NCBI GenBank assembly: GCA_017432285.1 | Contig: JAFRJM010000003.1 | Coordinates: 44,259-108,258 of the forward strand | Source of the DNA: Oscillospiraceae bacterium | GTDB taxonomy: Bacteria > Bacillota > Clostridia > Oscillospirales > Ruminococcaceae | Direction of reading: 5' to 3' | Length of the DNA stretch: 64,000 bases | Shown here: positions 17,200-26,428 of the stretch, in pieces | Numbering within the stretch: the stretch's first letter is position 1 | How the letters are laid out: every line of letters begins with the position of its first letter | The notes under the pieces: generated by a model | The model's database searches: none | What the model saw: only the letters and a program-made list of their open reading frames with translations | Told to the model about the DNA's origin: nothing | Translations under genes and position numbers: made by a program

Positions 17200-18012
17200 A
17201 TGTACGAAGAACTCTATGCACCGCTTCCTGATGCCGGAGCTTATCTTGAGAGAATAGGGTTGGCAGGTGCGGATCCCGAGCCTACTGCAGAATGGCTGGA
17301 CAGGATCACACATGCACAGCTGATACATATTCCATTTGACGCAATGGACTGCTGGGGGAGAGGCGATACCCCTTCTCTGACTATAGAAGACTTGTTTGAT
17401 AAAATAATCAGGCACCGCCGCGGCGGTTACTGCTTTGAATTAAACAGTCTGTTCTGCGCTTTCCTGCGGGCATTGGGCTATAAGGCTTATATCGTCGTTG
17501 TGCACCTTCTTCACGGTTTTACTCCGCCTCCGGCTCACTGTGCTGTGGTCTGTGTGATCGACGATGAAAAATACTTCTGTGATGTCGGATACGGCGGACC
17601 CGTTCCGGACGGATGTGTAAAGTATGACGGGCTGGTTCACCATGGTTACCGTGTCGTCCGCGATGGAGATTATCATTGCCTCGAAAAAATAAATGATGAT
17701 GGTGAAGCGAACAGAGTCATGCTTTATAGCGATATTGCTGCACTGCCGGTAGATCTTATCCCGCTGAACTATTTCGTTTCCGGGCGTCCCGGAAGCAATT
17801 TCCGGAACATCCTGAATGTTAACCTGCGTTTGGAAGACGGAAACACCTGGATTAGAGGCAAGGTGTTCAATCTTCATTCCTCCGAGGGGAACATCGAACG
17901 CGAGCTGAAAGATCTGGATGACTTGCGGAATGTTTTGGAACGCTACTTCGGGATACCGGGATCAGAGCCGCCAATGCGCGAACTGGATGATCAGCCTGGG
18001 CTTCAAACATAG
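17200..18012 (+). CDS. Arylamine N-acetyltransferase
   Basis: 270 residues, the normal NAT length. The catalytic triad is visible: Cys78 in RGGYCFELN, His113 in PPAHCAVV and Asp128 in DVGYGG. NATs transfer acetyl (or other short acyl) groups from CoA to aromatic amines, hydrazines and hydroxylamines in the cytoplasm. GAAAGGAT precedes ATG 17200. It lies after a terminator, so it may have its own promoter; link to the neighbouring genes is unclear. Confidence 0.92.
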   Translation: MYEELYAPLPDAGAYLERIGLAGADPEPTAEWLDRITHAQLIHIPFDAMDCWGRGDTPSLTIEDLFDKIIRHRRGGYCFELNSLFCAFLRALGYKAYIVVVHLLHGFTPPPAHCAVVCVIDDEKYFCDVGYGGPVPDGCVKYDGLVHHGYRVVRDGDYHCLEKINDDGEANRVMLYSDIAALPVDLIPLNYFVSGRPGSNFRNILNVNLRLEDGNTWIRGKVFNLHSSEGNIERELKDLDDLRNVLERYFGIPGSEPPMRELDDQPGLQT

Positions 18013-18029
18013 ATTATCTATAAAAAACA

Positions 18030-18059
18030 GGGAGACATCTTCTTTTGGAAGTGTCTCCC
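18030..18059. terminator. Bidirectional terminator
   Basis: GGGAGACA / TGTCTCCC with an inner TCTTC / GGAAG extension; flanked by A-run on the left and TTT on the right, between two convergent genes. Confidence 0.85.
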
Positions 18060-18080
18060 TTTAAAGTGCAGTTCGGATTA

Positions 18081-19853
18081 TTATTTCTTCTTTGGATCAT
18101 TGTTCGGAAGGAGGGAAGTCGCATCTTTTCTTGCCTGATATTTTGCTTCTTCCTCTTCTTCAAGGACTCTGTATGCCACTTTGCCGACCAATGTCTTCGG
18201 AAGTTCCTCACGGAACTCGATCTCACGCGGCACAGCATATTTTGCTATATTCTTCCTGCAGTATGCGAGCAGTTCCTCGCGGATCTCCTGAGAAGGAGAA
18301 TAGCCCGGTTTAAGCATGATGAACGCTTTGACAGCGTGCATGCGGTAATCATCCGGGATACCAACTACGCAGCTCATCTGGACTTTTTCGTGGGCATCGA
18401 GGATGTTCTCGATCTGTGCGGGATATACGTTGTATCCGGATGTGACGATCATCCTCTTTGCTCTTCCTCTGAAGAACACGAATCCGTCATCGTCCATATA
18501 TCCGAGGTCACCTGTATATACCCATGTAAGTCCGTCGGAGTGTTTGCGGAGAGTCTGTGCAGTTTCCTCTGGGTTGTCCATATACTCCATCATCACTGTA
18601 GGACCTGCAAGCAGAATCTCACCCTCTTCACCGTACGGGAGTTCCTCATCGGTGTTTGGCTTGACAATCTTGATGTATGTGTCCGGGAACGGAAGACCTA
18701 TGCTTCCTTCCTTAGTGATGTTGGTAGGAGTCAGGCAGCATGCTGTAACTGTCTCTGTGGTACCGTATCCTTCACGGATCTGTACGGTCGCGTGATGATC
18801 ATAGAGGAATTTGTCGAATTTCTTCTTAAGTTCGATGGAGAGCGAGTCACCGCCTGAGAAAACGCCTTTGAGGCTGCTGAGATCTGCTTTGTCCAATGAG
18901 GGGAGACGCAGAAGAGCTTCATAAAGGGTAGGCACGCCGGCGATGAAGTTGCAGCGGTACTTTACGATATCTCTGGCATAGGATTTTGCTGTAAATCTTG
19001 GAACGAGAATGCAGCATCCGCCGCCCTGAAGCATAGTGTGGATGCAGACACCCAGACCGAATCCGTGGAAAATCGGCATAGCAGCTAACATCTTGTCACC
19101 AGGGCGGTACATTGGGTTAGTAGCAATGATCTGGCATCCGAGTGCTGTGAAGTTTCTGTTGCTGAGGAGTATTCCTTTTGTGGTTCCGGTTGTTCCGCCT
19201 GAATACAGTACGACTGCAGGATCAGTGGATTTGCGATCGACTTTATAGTTCCAGAAACATTTTTTGCCGAGACGGATGAATTCGTTCCAACGGATAACTG
19301 GTGCATCATCTGGGATTTTCTTTATTTTTCTTCCTTCTGTGAGCATGTATCCTGCGCGGACAGGGCGGGAAAGCTCGTCCTTGATGCTGGCGATGATGAC
19401 ATTCACGACGGAAGGTGTGTTCTGGCGTATGGCCTCGAACTTGTGATAGAACTGATCCAGCGTGATAACAGTCACGCTCTTGGAGAAATTCAGGTAATGT
19501 TCTATCTCTTTCTCTGCAGAAAGAGGATGGATCATGTTAGCGATAGCGCCAACAAGGTTGACGGCGTAGAACATGTAAATGCCCTGCGGGCAGTTCGGGA
19601 GAGCGATAGTGACTTTGTCTCCCTCGCGGATACCTATTGTACGGAGAGACTTGGCGCAATTCTCTATATTGCGGATCATCTCCTTATAGGATGTCTTCTT
19701 TCCCATGAACATGAACGCGGTGTAATCCGGATACTGGTCCGCAGCGCGCTTCACTGCTTCAAACAATGATCCTTCCGGATACTCAAGATGAAACGGAACA
19801 TCTCCGAGATTCTTTTTCCAAGGAGTCTTAACTTGAGTCAGAACTTCTTCCAT
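18081..19853 (-). CDS. AMP-forming acyl-CoA synthetase
   Basis: 590 residues, adenylate-forming (ANL) family. Motifs in order: P-loop YSGGTTGTTKG, A5 YGTTETVT, A7 YTGDLGYMDDDG, hinge GRAKRMI with NVYPAQIE, and A10 PKTLVGKV with the catalytic Lys. The overall pattern resembles long-chain fatty acid or aryl-acid CoA ligases; the acid substrate cannot be read. I start at the Met at 19853, with GGAG 8 nt upstream, instead of a Met 11 codons earlier that has none. An acyl-carrier protein and a patatin lie nearby but on other transcripts. Confidence 0.93.
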   Translation of the reverse strand: MEEVLTQVKTPWKKNLGDVPFHLEYPEGSLFEAVKRAADQYPDYTAFMFMGKKTSYKEMIRNIENCAKSLRTIGIREGDKVTIALPNCPQGIYMFYAVNLVGAIANMIHPLSAEKEIEHYLNFSKSVTVITLDQFYHKFEAIRQNTPSVVNVIIASIKDELSRPVRAGYMLTEGRKIKKIPDDAPVIRWNEFIRLGKKCFWNYKVDRKSTDPAVVLYSGGTTGTTKGILLSNRNFTALGCQIIATNPMYRPGDKMLAAMPIFHGFGLGVCIHTMLQGGGCCILVPRFTAKSYARDIVKYRCNFIAGVPTLYEALLRLPSLDKADLSSLKGVFSGGDSLSIELKKKFDKFLYDHHATVQIREGYGTTETVTACCLTPTNITKEGSIGLPFPDTYIKIVKPNTDEELPYGEEGEILLAGPTVMMEYMDNPEETAQTLRKHSDGLTWVYTGDLGYMDDDGFVFFRGRAKRMIVTSGYNVYPAQIENILDAHEKVQMSCVVGIPDDYRMHAVKAFIMLKPGYSPSQEIREELLAYCRKNIAKYAVPREIEFREELPKTLVGKVAYRVLEEEEEAKYQARKDATSLLPNNDPKKK

Positions 19854-19952
19854 AATTATCTCCAAATCATATATTTGTTTTTTCAATTAAATAGGCGGTT
19901 TTAATATCAAAACGCCCAAATTATGATATCCTTTTTATCGGTTTGCGTCAAA

Positions 19953-20855
19953 TCAGATTTTCCGCAAATGAACAGCGAAAAAGCCTTCATAAATATCTGT
20001 CGGACATACCAGTATTCCACCTGCGATATCGCAGGGGAGAAGCGGCAGTGAAACAGATAATTCGGTATGCGGAACAACTTCAAACATACCTTTTTCTATC
20101 AGAGGAGATACGACATATTCGTTCTCCTCTTTTAAGAGCGAACATGTGGAATATACCAGTTCTCCTCCAACGGGCAGCAAGCGATAAGCCTTGCTTATAA
20201 GAGAAGCCTGAAGCTTTGAAGAGTTTTTTATCAGCAGCTCCGAAAGGGATTGATATGTCTTAGGCTGATCCATGAGAATGGTCCCTGTTCCGCTGCACGG
20301 GGCATCAAGAAGTATCCTGTCAAAACGGAAAAGGTCGTCAAGTTTCTTGGCGTCCTGTATAAGGACATTGACTCTAGACGCACCTTGCCGTTTCAGATTG
20401 AATCTGAGACGGTCTCCGCGAATCTTGTCTTTTTCACATGCGGTGATATGGGCTTTGGCCTGACTCAGATCATACAGCTCAGTGGTCTTGCTTCCCGGTG
20501 CAGCACACATATCCAGTATCTCCTGACCGGGAACTGGCGAAAGCATTACCGGAGGCAGCATAGAAGACGGATTCTGGAGATATATCTGGCCGTTTTCAAA
20601 GAGACTGGTTTTCTGCACAGCGGATTCTGCGGAATTTCCGGAAACATAACCGAGACTGAACCACGGAAGCTGGCAGAAAGGTATATCTGCTGCTGACAGT
20701 TCCTGTTCAAACTCTTTCTGCCCGATGTTCATGGAATTCCTGCGGAAAGATGTTCTCCTGGACGACTGATAGCCTTTCATGATTTTGGAACAGTCTTCAG
20801 GTGAGTATTGCCGGGACAGTTTGTCTGTCAGAAAAGAGGGGAGGTTAATGGCCAT
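19953..20855 (-). CDS. RNA m5C methyltransferase (RsmB/RsmF/NSUN family)
   Basis: About 300 residues. SAM-binding block DMCAAPGSKTTEL, motif IV DAPCSGTG with one catalytic Cys and motif VI YSTCSLL with the second, the paired-cysteine chemistry of 5-methylcytosine RNA methyltransferases. It lacks the N-terminal NusB-like domain of RsmB and the C-terminal extension of RsmF, so the target (16S rRNA or tRNA) is uncertain. Two adjacent ATG codons are possible; spacing to AAAGGAG favours 20855. The patatin gene lies 11 bp upstream on the same strand, so they form an operon. Confidence 0.9.
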   Translation of the reverse strand: MAINLPSFLTDKLSRQYSPEDCSKIMKGYQSSRRTSFRRNSMNIGQKEFEQELSAADIPFCQLPWFSLGYVSGNSAESAVQKTSLFENGQIYLQNPSSMLPPVMLSPVPGQEILDMCAAPGSKTTELYDLSQAKAHITACEKDKIRGDRLRFNLKRQGASRVNVLIQDAKKLDDLFRFDRILLDAPCSGTGTILMDQPKTYQSLSELLIKNSSKLQASLISKAYRLLPVGGELVYSTCSLLKEENEYVVSPLIEKGMFEVVPHTELSVSLPLLPCDIAGGILVCPTDIYEGFFAVHLRKI

Positions 20856-20866
20856 CATTCGCTCCT

Positions 20867-22018
20867 TTACAAACCTAGCAGAGCCTGAAGCCTGAACTGC
20901 AGACCTTTTGGAAGTGCTCCTTCAGATGCAGGGTAGTGTGAAAGCACTTCAGGTATCAGCTCATCTTCAGTATAGATCCTGTACAGATCTATCCCTGCTT
21001 CTGCAGCAGCGATCTCAACTGCGGAGATGAAGATGTCATAATAGTCTTTCCCCAACGCATTTGCACGGAATGCTATCTTTGGCAGTATCTTTTCGTTTAT
21101 CTCTCTCAGGGATGCATTTCCGCCGGTTGCTTTGAGATATTCCCTTATATATGTGATCATCAGGGCATAAGCTGTTTCTTCAGTATAAGTCCTGTCAATG
21201 TAGTATCTGTTGCCTTGGAGACCATATAGAAGCCTCATTCCGTCGAAGTATCCTGCTTTCAAGTTTTCCGCAGACTGCTTCGGGTCAAATTCCAGAGTTG
21301 CGCCTACACTCACTCTTGGGGAAACTTCCCAGACATTCACATCGTTCGGAAGGTTGACGGGTCTTTTATAACCGATAGCGTTGCAGCTCACACCGATAAT
21401 ATCCTTATATCCGTTTTCAACCAGGACATGAACGGGAAGGACATCCATGAATCCTCCATCAAGATACCGTTTTCCTCTGAGAGGCTCATTCCGGAAAACA
21501 GGCAGATAGGCAGATGCCAGCAGCATGTCATAAAGCTCACCGTCCTCGAGGTCTTTTGCCCGGACCTCGATCTCTTTAAGATCATCAATAGAGCACGTCA
21601 CGATATAGTAATCAATTGGGGAGGCCTTTACTGCTTTCTCATCTATCACTTTGCGCATGGTCTCCCGCATCGGTGTTATGTCGAGACCTTTGCTTTTTAT
21701 GGTCTGGATAACAAAATCCAGTGTCTTTTTCAGATCAAGGTTAGAAAAATCCTTCTTGGAGAGCTTATTGATTATTACAGGATCACCCTCCATGACTTCT
21801 GAATAAGTTAGATTAAGCCATATCTTCCTGGCTTTTTCCAGCTCATTGGTAGTGACAAAAGCCGCGTTCATGGCACCTATTGACGTGCCAGAGACCGCAT
21901 TGAAACGGAGGCCGGCCTGGGCCAGTGCGTTCCAGACACCTACTTCATAAGCGCCTCTTGCGCCACCTCCGGCAAGCGCCAGTGCATATTGTTTTGAAAT
22001 GTCAAACTGCAGTTGCAT
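20867..22018 (-). CDS. Patatin-like phospholipase
   Basis: 383 residues. Oxyanion block GGGARGAYEVG (about 17-27), nucleophile Ser46 in GTSIG, and the partner Asp in LDGGFMD (about residue 188), the Ser-Asp dyad of patatins. Acts as an acyl hydrolase on phospholipids or other lipids; no signal peptide or membrane segment, so probably cytoplasmic. Start at the Met at 22018 with GGGAGAGG 7 nt upstream; the frame extends 29 codons further without SD. The C-terminal 150 residues are not recognised beyond the family. Confidence 0.9.
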   Translation of the reverse strand: MQLQFDISKQYALALAGGGARGAYEVGVWNALAQAGLRFNAVSGTSIGAMNAAFVTTNELEKARKIWLNLTYSEVMEGDPVIINKLSKKDFSNLDLKKTLDFVIQTIKSKGLDITPMRETMRKVIDEKAVKASPIDYYIVTCSIDDLKEIEVRAKDLEDGELYDMLLASAYLPVFRNEPLRGKRYLDGGFMDVLPVHVLVENGYKDIIGVSCNAIGYKRPVNLPNDVNVWEVSPRVSVGATLEFDPKQSAENLKAGYFDGMRLLYGLQGNRYYIDRTYTEETAYALMITYIREYLKATGGNASLREINEKILPKIAFRANALGKDYYDIFISAVEIAAAEAGIDLYRIYTEDELIPEVLSHYPASEGALPKGLQFRLQALLGL

Positions 22019-22177
22019 ATTATTACCTCTCCCAACGTACACACATTGTAGCATACTGGCAGTTATTTGTTTTCTATATTTTATATTCAAGAATTGTAGT
22101 ATCAAACAAACAGCAGATATAAAATGCGGACTTCGTTGTTAAATGAACCAAAAATTGTGTCGGGAAATAGTGCATTA

Positions 22178-22206
22178 TTGCCAATTTCCAGAGGCTGTAT
22201 TATAAT
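22178..22206 (+). promoter_or_regulatory. Promoter of acyl carrier protein gene
   Basis: TTGCCA at 22178-22183, 17 bp spacer, TATAAT at 22201-22206, about 50 bp before the start codon. Confidence 0.75.
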
Positions 22207-22259
22207 GTGTTAAGCATATTTCTGTGCAAACGACTGTAGATTATAAGAGGTAAATATAT

Positions 22260-22484
22260 ATGAACGAGCAATTAGTAGAACTTATCAAGAATGCAAGCGG
22301 CGGAAACGTTGAGATCACGCCCGATACCAATCTTGCGATGGATCTTGGCCTTAAGAGCATTGACCTTCTTGAGCTGGTAACTGACGTGGAGGATACTTTT
22401 AATATCGAAGTATCTGACGAAGCAGTGGAAACGATCCATACTGCTGGCGAGTTGGATGCCTATATCAAGGAGATGCTGAAATAA
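22260..22484 (+). CDS. Acyl carrier protein
   Basis: 74 residues, acidic, four-helix ACP. The phosphopantetheine Ser33 lies in LGLKSIDLLEL, where the usual DSL reads KSID. Carries acyl chains as thioesters for fatty acid or other acyl synthesis. No synthase, malonyl-CoA or holo-ACP synthase gene is next to it, so this may be a specialised ACP rather than the housekeeping one. SD AAGAGGT precedes ATG 22260. Confidence 0.9.
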   Translation: MNEQLVELIKNASGGNVEITPDTNLAMDLGLKSIDLLELVTDVEDTFNIEVSDEAVETIHTAGELDAYIKEMLK

Positions 22485-22634
22485 CGATTTGCAAGCGAGA
22501 TCGCTGGCTGCGGAACAGTTCTGAAAGATCAGGACCACCAATAATCGATAGAATGTGATGTTTGTGAATCAGAAGATGCCGAGGATTTGAGATTTCCTCA
22601 ACATAAAGATTTCCGCAAGAGATTAGATGTGCTT

Positions 22635-22662
22635 ACCCCGGCTTTGATGCCGGGGTATTTTT
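22635..22662 (+). terminator. Terminator between ACP and spermidine-synthase-like genes
   Basis: ACCCCGGC / GCCGGGGT perfect 8-bp stem and ATTTTT. It ends about 20 bp before the next start, so it could also act as an attenuator for that gene; the 150 nt before it contain further short pairings (GAGGA / TCCTC near 22582). Confidence 0.85.
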
Positions 22663-22683
22663 GTTGGCAAAGGCTGTGTAATT

Positions 22684-24282
22684 ATGGAAAAACGCAAAAT
22701 GCTTCAGAAAAAATGGTTTTTATATATGACGGAATTCTTTTCCGGCATGGGAGTCATGGCTGTGGAACTTGGAGCCAGCAGGCTTCTAGCACCGTATTTC
22801 AGTTCTTCTCAGATCGTGTGGACTATCATAATAGGAACCATCATGATAGCTATGGCAATCGGCAATATGTGGGGCGGCAAACAGGCGGATAAGAGCGTAA
22901 ATCCAGACGGGCTGTATAAAAGGATTCTTATCGCTTCGCTGTGGATCGCTGCTATCCCGCTTTTGGGGAAGTACATCATTCTAGGTATCACTGCGCTGCT
23001 GATCGTTGCCGTTAATGAGAACTTCCTGATTATCGCAGCTTTTCTGGCATGTATGATCATATTTGTTTTCCCGCTGTTTTTACTTGGTACAGTTACTCCA
23101 TCACTGGCAAGATATGCGATGGATAACGTAGAAGAGAGCGGGAAGACGGTAGGTGTGCTTGGCGCCTGCAACACCGTGGGAAGCATTATAGGGACGTTTA
23201 TGCCTACGTTCATGACCATACCTGCTGTCGGCACAGCAGCGACATTCCTGATTTTCTCCGGGGTCCTTTTAGCGCTGAGCCTTATATATTTTGCAGTTTC
23301 AGGCAAGAAAAAAACACTTTGCATCATTGCGGTAGTTGTATTTATATTCTGCTCTGTATTTGGGAATTCAGGCAGTTTCGCCTTCTGGAGGGACGATATC
23401 ATTTATGAAGGCGAATCCATATATAACTACCTCCAGGTAACGGAGAACGAATACAGTGTCTCGCTGTCAACAAATGTGCTGGTTGGCGTGCAGTCTGTTT
23501 ATATGAAAGAACCTGGGCTTACTGGGATGTATTATGACTATGCTCTTGCTGCGCCGATCATCGCGGGATATAACGAGAAAGAACATTTCGATATCCTGAT
23601 TTTGGGCATGGGATGCGGCACATATGCAACACAGTGCAAATATTTTTATCCGGTGGCAGAAACTGAAGGGGTGGAGATAGACCAGAAGATAGCCGATCTG
23701 TCCAGAAATTATTTTTCTCTTCCGGACGATGTGCGTGTGACCACTTATGACGGACGCGCGTTCCTTCAGGCTACAGATAAGAAATATGATCTTATCATGG
23801 TCGATGCATATCAGGACATAACGATCCCGTTTCAGATGTCTTCCGTTGAGTTTTTCAGACAGGTCTCGGAGCATCTCACAGACGACGGGGCAATGGTCGT
23901 CAATCTCAACATGCGTTCTGACGAACCCGGAAACATAAACGAATATCTGTGTGATACCATTGCATCTGTTTTTCCGAATGTCTATACGGTGGATGTTCCC
24001 AGAAGCGAGAACCGTGAACTGTTTGCATTTAGTGATGATACACAGATAGACAGGCTCAACGGATTCATCGCTGATGATATCTCACTCAGATATCAGGTAT
24101 TTACAGTCAGGGATTCCATGAAGCGATATGAAGGAGGATCTCTGATCTTTACAGACGACAAAGCACCTGTAGAATTGCTGGGAATGAATGTCATGGACAG
24201 CATGATCGGATCAGAGCTTGAGTACTTTAAACAGATAATCAAAGAAGATGGAATCATGGGACTTATCCGGTCATTTGTCTGA
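22684..24282 (+). CDS. Membrane-fused spermidine synthase-like protein
   Basis: 532 residues. The N-terminal 230 or so residues form about six to eight membrane helices; the C-terminal half is a Rossmann methyltransferase-like domain of the polyamine aminopropyltransferase family with LILGMGCGTYATQC, an acidic residue after GVEID and VDAYQDITIP in place of the usual active-site loop. Fused MFS/spermidine-synthase proteins are known in many bacteria but their true substrate is largely untested. No SAM decarboxylase gene is nearby. AAAGG precedes the ATG. Confidence 0.82.
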   Translation: MEKRKMLQKKWFLYMTEFFSGMGVMAVELGASRLLAPYFSSSQIVWTIIIGTIMIAMAIGNMWGGKQADKSVNPDGLYKRILIASLWIAAIPLLGKYIILGITALLIVAVNENFLIIAAFLACMIIFVFPLFLLGTVTPSLARYAMDNVEESGKTVGVLGACNTVGSIIGTFMPTFMTIPAVGTAATFLIFSGVLLALSLIYFAVSGKKKTLCIIAVVVFIFCSVFGNSGSFAFWRDDIIYEGESIYNYLQVTENEYSVSLSTNVLVGVQSVYMKEPGLTGMYYDYALAAPIIAGYNEKEHFDILILGMGCGTYATQCKYFYPVAETEGVEIDQKIADLSRNYFSLPDDVRVTTYDGRAFLQATDKKYDLIMVDAYQDITIPFQMSSVEFFRQVSEHLTDDGAMVVNLNMRSDEPGNINEYLCDTIASVFPNVYTVDVPRSENRELFAFSDDTQIDRLNGFIADDISLRYQVFTVRDSMKRYEGGSLIFTDDKAPVELLGMNVMDSMIGSELEYFKQIIKEDGIMGLIRSFV

Positions 24283-24337
24283 GTCGGACGTGTGCTACAT
24301 GTTGCCATTTTGTCACTATTATTAACTATCCAATTCC

Positions 24338-24366
24338 TTGTAAAGGACGCTGAAAAAAACTATAAT
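24338..24366 (+). promoter_or_regulatory. Promoter of the ispDF-to-dtd run
   Basis: TTGTAA at 24338-24343, 17 bp spacer, TATAAT at 24361-24366, 36 bp before the ispDF start. Confidence 0.75.
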
Positions 24367-24401
24367 TGTTACAATATTACTTAAATTGGGGTATTGTTTG
24401 C

Positions 24402-25538
24402 ATGAGTGTCACCGCGGTGATTGTAGCCGGGGGATCATCCTCACGGATGCAAGGGGTCGACAAAGCCCAACTGGTATTGGATGGTTGTACAGTTTTAGAA
24501 CGTTCCGTCAGGAATTTTGCACAGCATCCAGAAATGGATGCTGTTGTTGTAGTTACCAGACCTGACCTGATACCTCTGGTTGAATCCTGGAAAAGCAGAT
24601 ACCCGAAACTATATGCTGTAGTGCCGGGTGGCAGTACTCGTTGCCTTTCTGTTAAAGAGGGGCTACGTGTCATGCCTGAAGATACCGAATGGGTAGCTAT
24701 TCATGACGGAGCAAGACCGTTTATTACGGCTGAACTGATCTCTGAAGTGCTAAGATGTGCGAGGGAATGCGGAGCATCCGCACCGGCGGTACCTGTTGTT
24801 GACACTATAAAAGAAGCGGACGGCGATGGGTATATAACCTGTACACTGGACCGCTCCAAGCTCAGGGCTATAGCCACACCGCAGATATTCCGAGCCGATC
24901 TATATAAAGAGGTCATCGCTGATGAGGTCGACTCATTTGATGATTGTCAGCTGTTTGAAAAAGCGGGATATCCTGTGAGACTGGTTCCCGGTGATGCAAA
25001 GAATTTTAAGATCACGACACGAGATGATATTGCGAGGGCGAAACAGCAGATGGGGATCTCTGAATTCCGTATAGGACACGGATATGATGTTCATCGTCTT
25101 GTTGAAGATAGGAAACTCATTATCGGCGGAGTTGATATCCCGTTTGATAAAGGGCTTCTTGGTCATTCGGATGCTGATGTGCTGCTTCATGCTATATCTG
25201 ACGCCGTTCTTGGCGCAGCGTCACTGCGCGATATCGGGTATCATTTCCCGGACACCGATCCCAAATGGGAAGGAGCGGACAGCAGGATGCTGCTTCGTGA
25301 ATGTGTACGGTTGGTAAATGAAAAAGGTTACAGGGTTGCGAATGTTGATGCGACCATTCTTTGCCAGAGGCCGAAACTGGCGCCGTATATAGATAAGATG
25401 CGTTCAAACATAGCTGAAGATATGAAGATATCCGAGGATGCTGTGAGCGTCAAAGCTACTACTGAAGAAGGCCTTGGATTTACAGGTGAAGGCAAGGGAA
25501 TTGCCAGCCACGCTGTTGTGCTGATAAGAGAAGAATAA
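24402..25538 (+). CDS. ispDF: Bifunctional IspD/IspF, MEP pathway
   Basis: 378 residues, two enzymes in one chain. IspD part (about 1-220): [11 protein letters not shown] nucleotide loop, catalytic Lys in DKAQ, HDGARPF; it makes CDP-methylerythritol. IspF part (about 222-378): [10 protein letters not shown] with zinc-binding Asp and His, [14 protein letters not shown], and [15 protein letters not shown]; it forms the cyclic diphosphate. IspE, the enzyme between them, is not in the window. Start ATG 24402; the frame is open 12 codons upstream, inside the promoter. Only a weak SD (TTGGGG) is seen. Confidence 0.96.
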   Translation: MSVTAVIVAGGSSSRMQGVDKAQLVLDGCTVLERSVRNFAQHPEMDAVVVVTRPDLIPLVESWKSRYPKLYAVVPGGSTRCLSVKEGLRVMPEDTEWVAIHDGARPFITAELISEVLRCARECGASAPAVPVVDTIKEADGDGYITCTLDRSKLRAIATPQIFRADLYKEVIADEVDSFDDCQLFEKAGYPVRLVPGDAKNFKITTRDDIARAKQQMGISEFRIGHGYDVHRLVEDRKLIIGGVDIPFDKGLLGHSDADVLLHAISDAVLGAASLRDIGYHFPDTDPKWEGADSRMLLRECVRLVNEKGYRVANVDATILCQRPKLAPYIDKMRSNIAEDMKISEDAVSVKATTEEGLGFTGEGKGIASHAVVLIREE

Positions 25539-25558
25539 AGAAAGGAGAGACAGGGATC

Positions 25559-26428
25559 TTGAGTTCAACGATCAGAGACATATTATCGATTTTCAACACG
25601 TTTTCCTGGAGAGACGCTGTTGATATCATTGTTGTTGCATATCTGATCTACACGGTCATCAATCTGCTGATCCATACCAGAACGGGTCTTTTGATAAAAG
25701 GCGCCGTAGTTCTTCTCGCTGCTTATTTCTTGGCCACAAACCTTCAGCTCAGAACGATAAAGTTCCTTATCGATTATTTGTTCAGATATGGACTTGTTGT
25801 TCTAGTTGTAATATTCCAGCCTGAGCTCAGAACGGTTCTTGAAAAGATAGGAAGGACCGAGCTGGGACGTTCACTGTTTGTCTCGAGATTTGGGACTTCA
25901 CAGCAGGACAGCCAGAGGCAGGCGATAGATATCATAACTACTGCTGCCGAGCGCCTGTCCAGCACTAACACCGGTGCACTTATCGTGTTTGAGAAAGAAA
26001 CACCTCTGGCGGATATCATATCTACCGGAACTACTATAGATGCTGAGGTGAGTGAGGAACTCATCGGCAACATATTCTATAAAGGTGCCCCTCTGCATGA
26101 CGGAGCTGTCGTCATCAGAAAGGACCGTATCGTTGCGGCAGCGTGCCTGCTTCCTGTATCTCACAACCTTGAGATAAGCAGAGACATGGGCACGCGTCAC
26201 CGTGCAGCGCTTGGTATCAGTGAGAACTCTGATGCCATCGTTCTTGTCGTGTCAGAAGAGAACGGATTTATTTCAATAGCTCAGAACGGATCGATCGTCC
26301 GCCAGCTGGACAAGAACAGAGCATATCAGATGCTCACAGATGAGCTATGTCCGGAGAATCAGAATGGGGGCGAACAGCTTCCTTGGTATAAGAGGATCTT
26401 AGACAATGCAAAAGTTTCAAAGCAGTAA
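25559..26428 (+). CDS. cdaA: Diadenylate cyclase CdaA
   Basis: 289 residues: three N-terminal membrane helices, then the DAC domain with DGA (Asp181-Gly-Ala in PLHDGAVV) and RHR (213-215), which bind ATP and Mg. Converts two ATP to c-di-AMP, the signal controlling potassium and osmolyte balance and cell-wall integrity. Start is TTG 25559, with AAAGGAG about 11 nt upstream; no better start is seen before the first helix. Its end overlaps cdaR by 23 bp. glmM, the usual third gene, does not follow. Confidence 0.95.
   Translation: MSSTIRDILSIFNTFSWRDAVDIIVVAYLIYTVINLLIHTRTGLLIKGAVVLLAAYFLATNLQLRTIKFLIDYLFRYGLVVLVVIFQPELRTVLEKIGRTELGRSLFVSRFGTSQQDSQRQAIDIITTAAERLSSTNTGALIVFEKETPLADIISTGTTIDAEVSEELIGNIFYKGAPLHDGAVVIRKDRIVAAACLLPVSHNLEISRDMGTRHRAALGISENSDAIVLVVSEENGFISIAQNGSIVRQLDKNRAYQMLTDELCPENQNGGEQLPWYKRILDNAKVSKQ

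Noticed and set aside
18045-18857. Plus-strand frame of 270 codons opposite the acyl-CoA synthetase
   Set aside because: Antisense of the conserved ANL motifs and begins inside the terminator.
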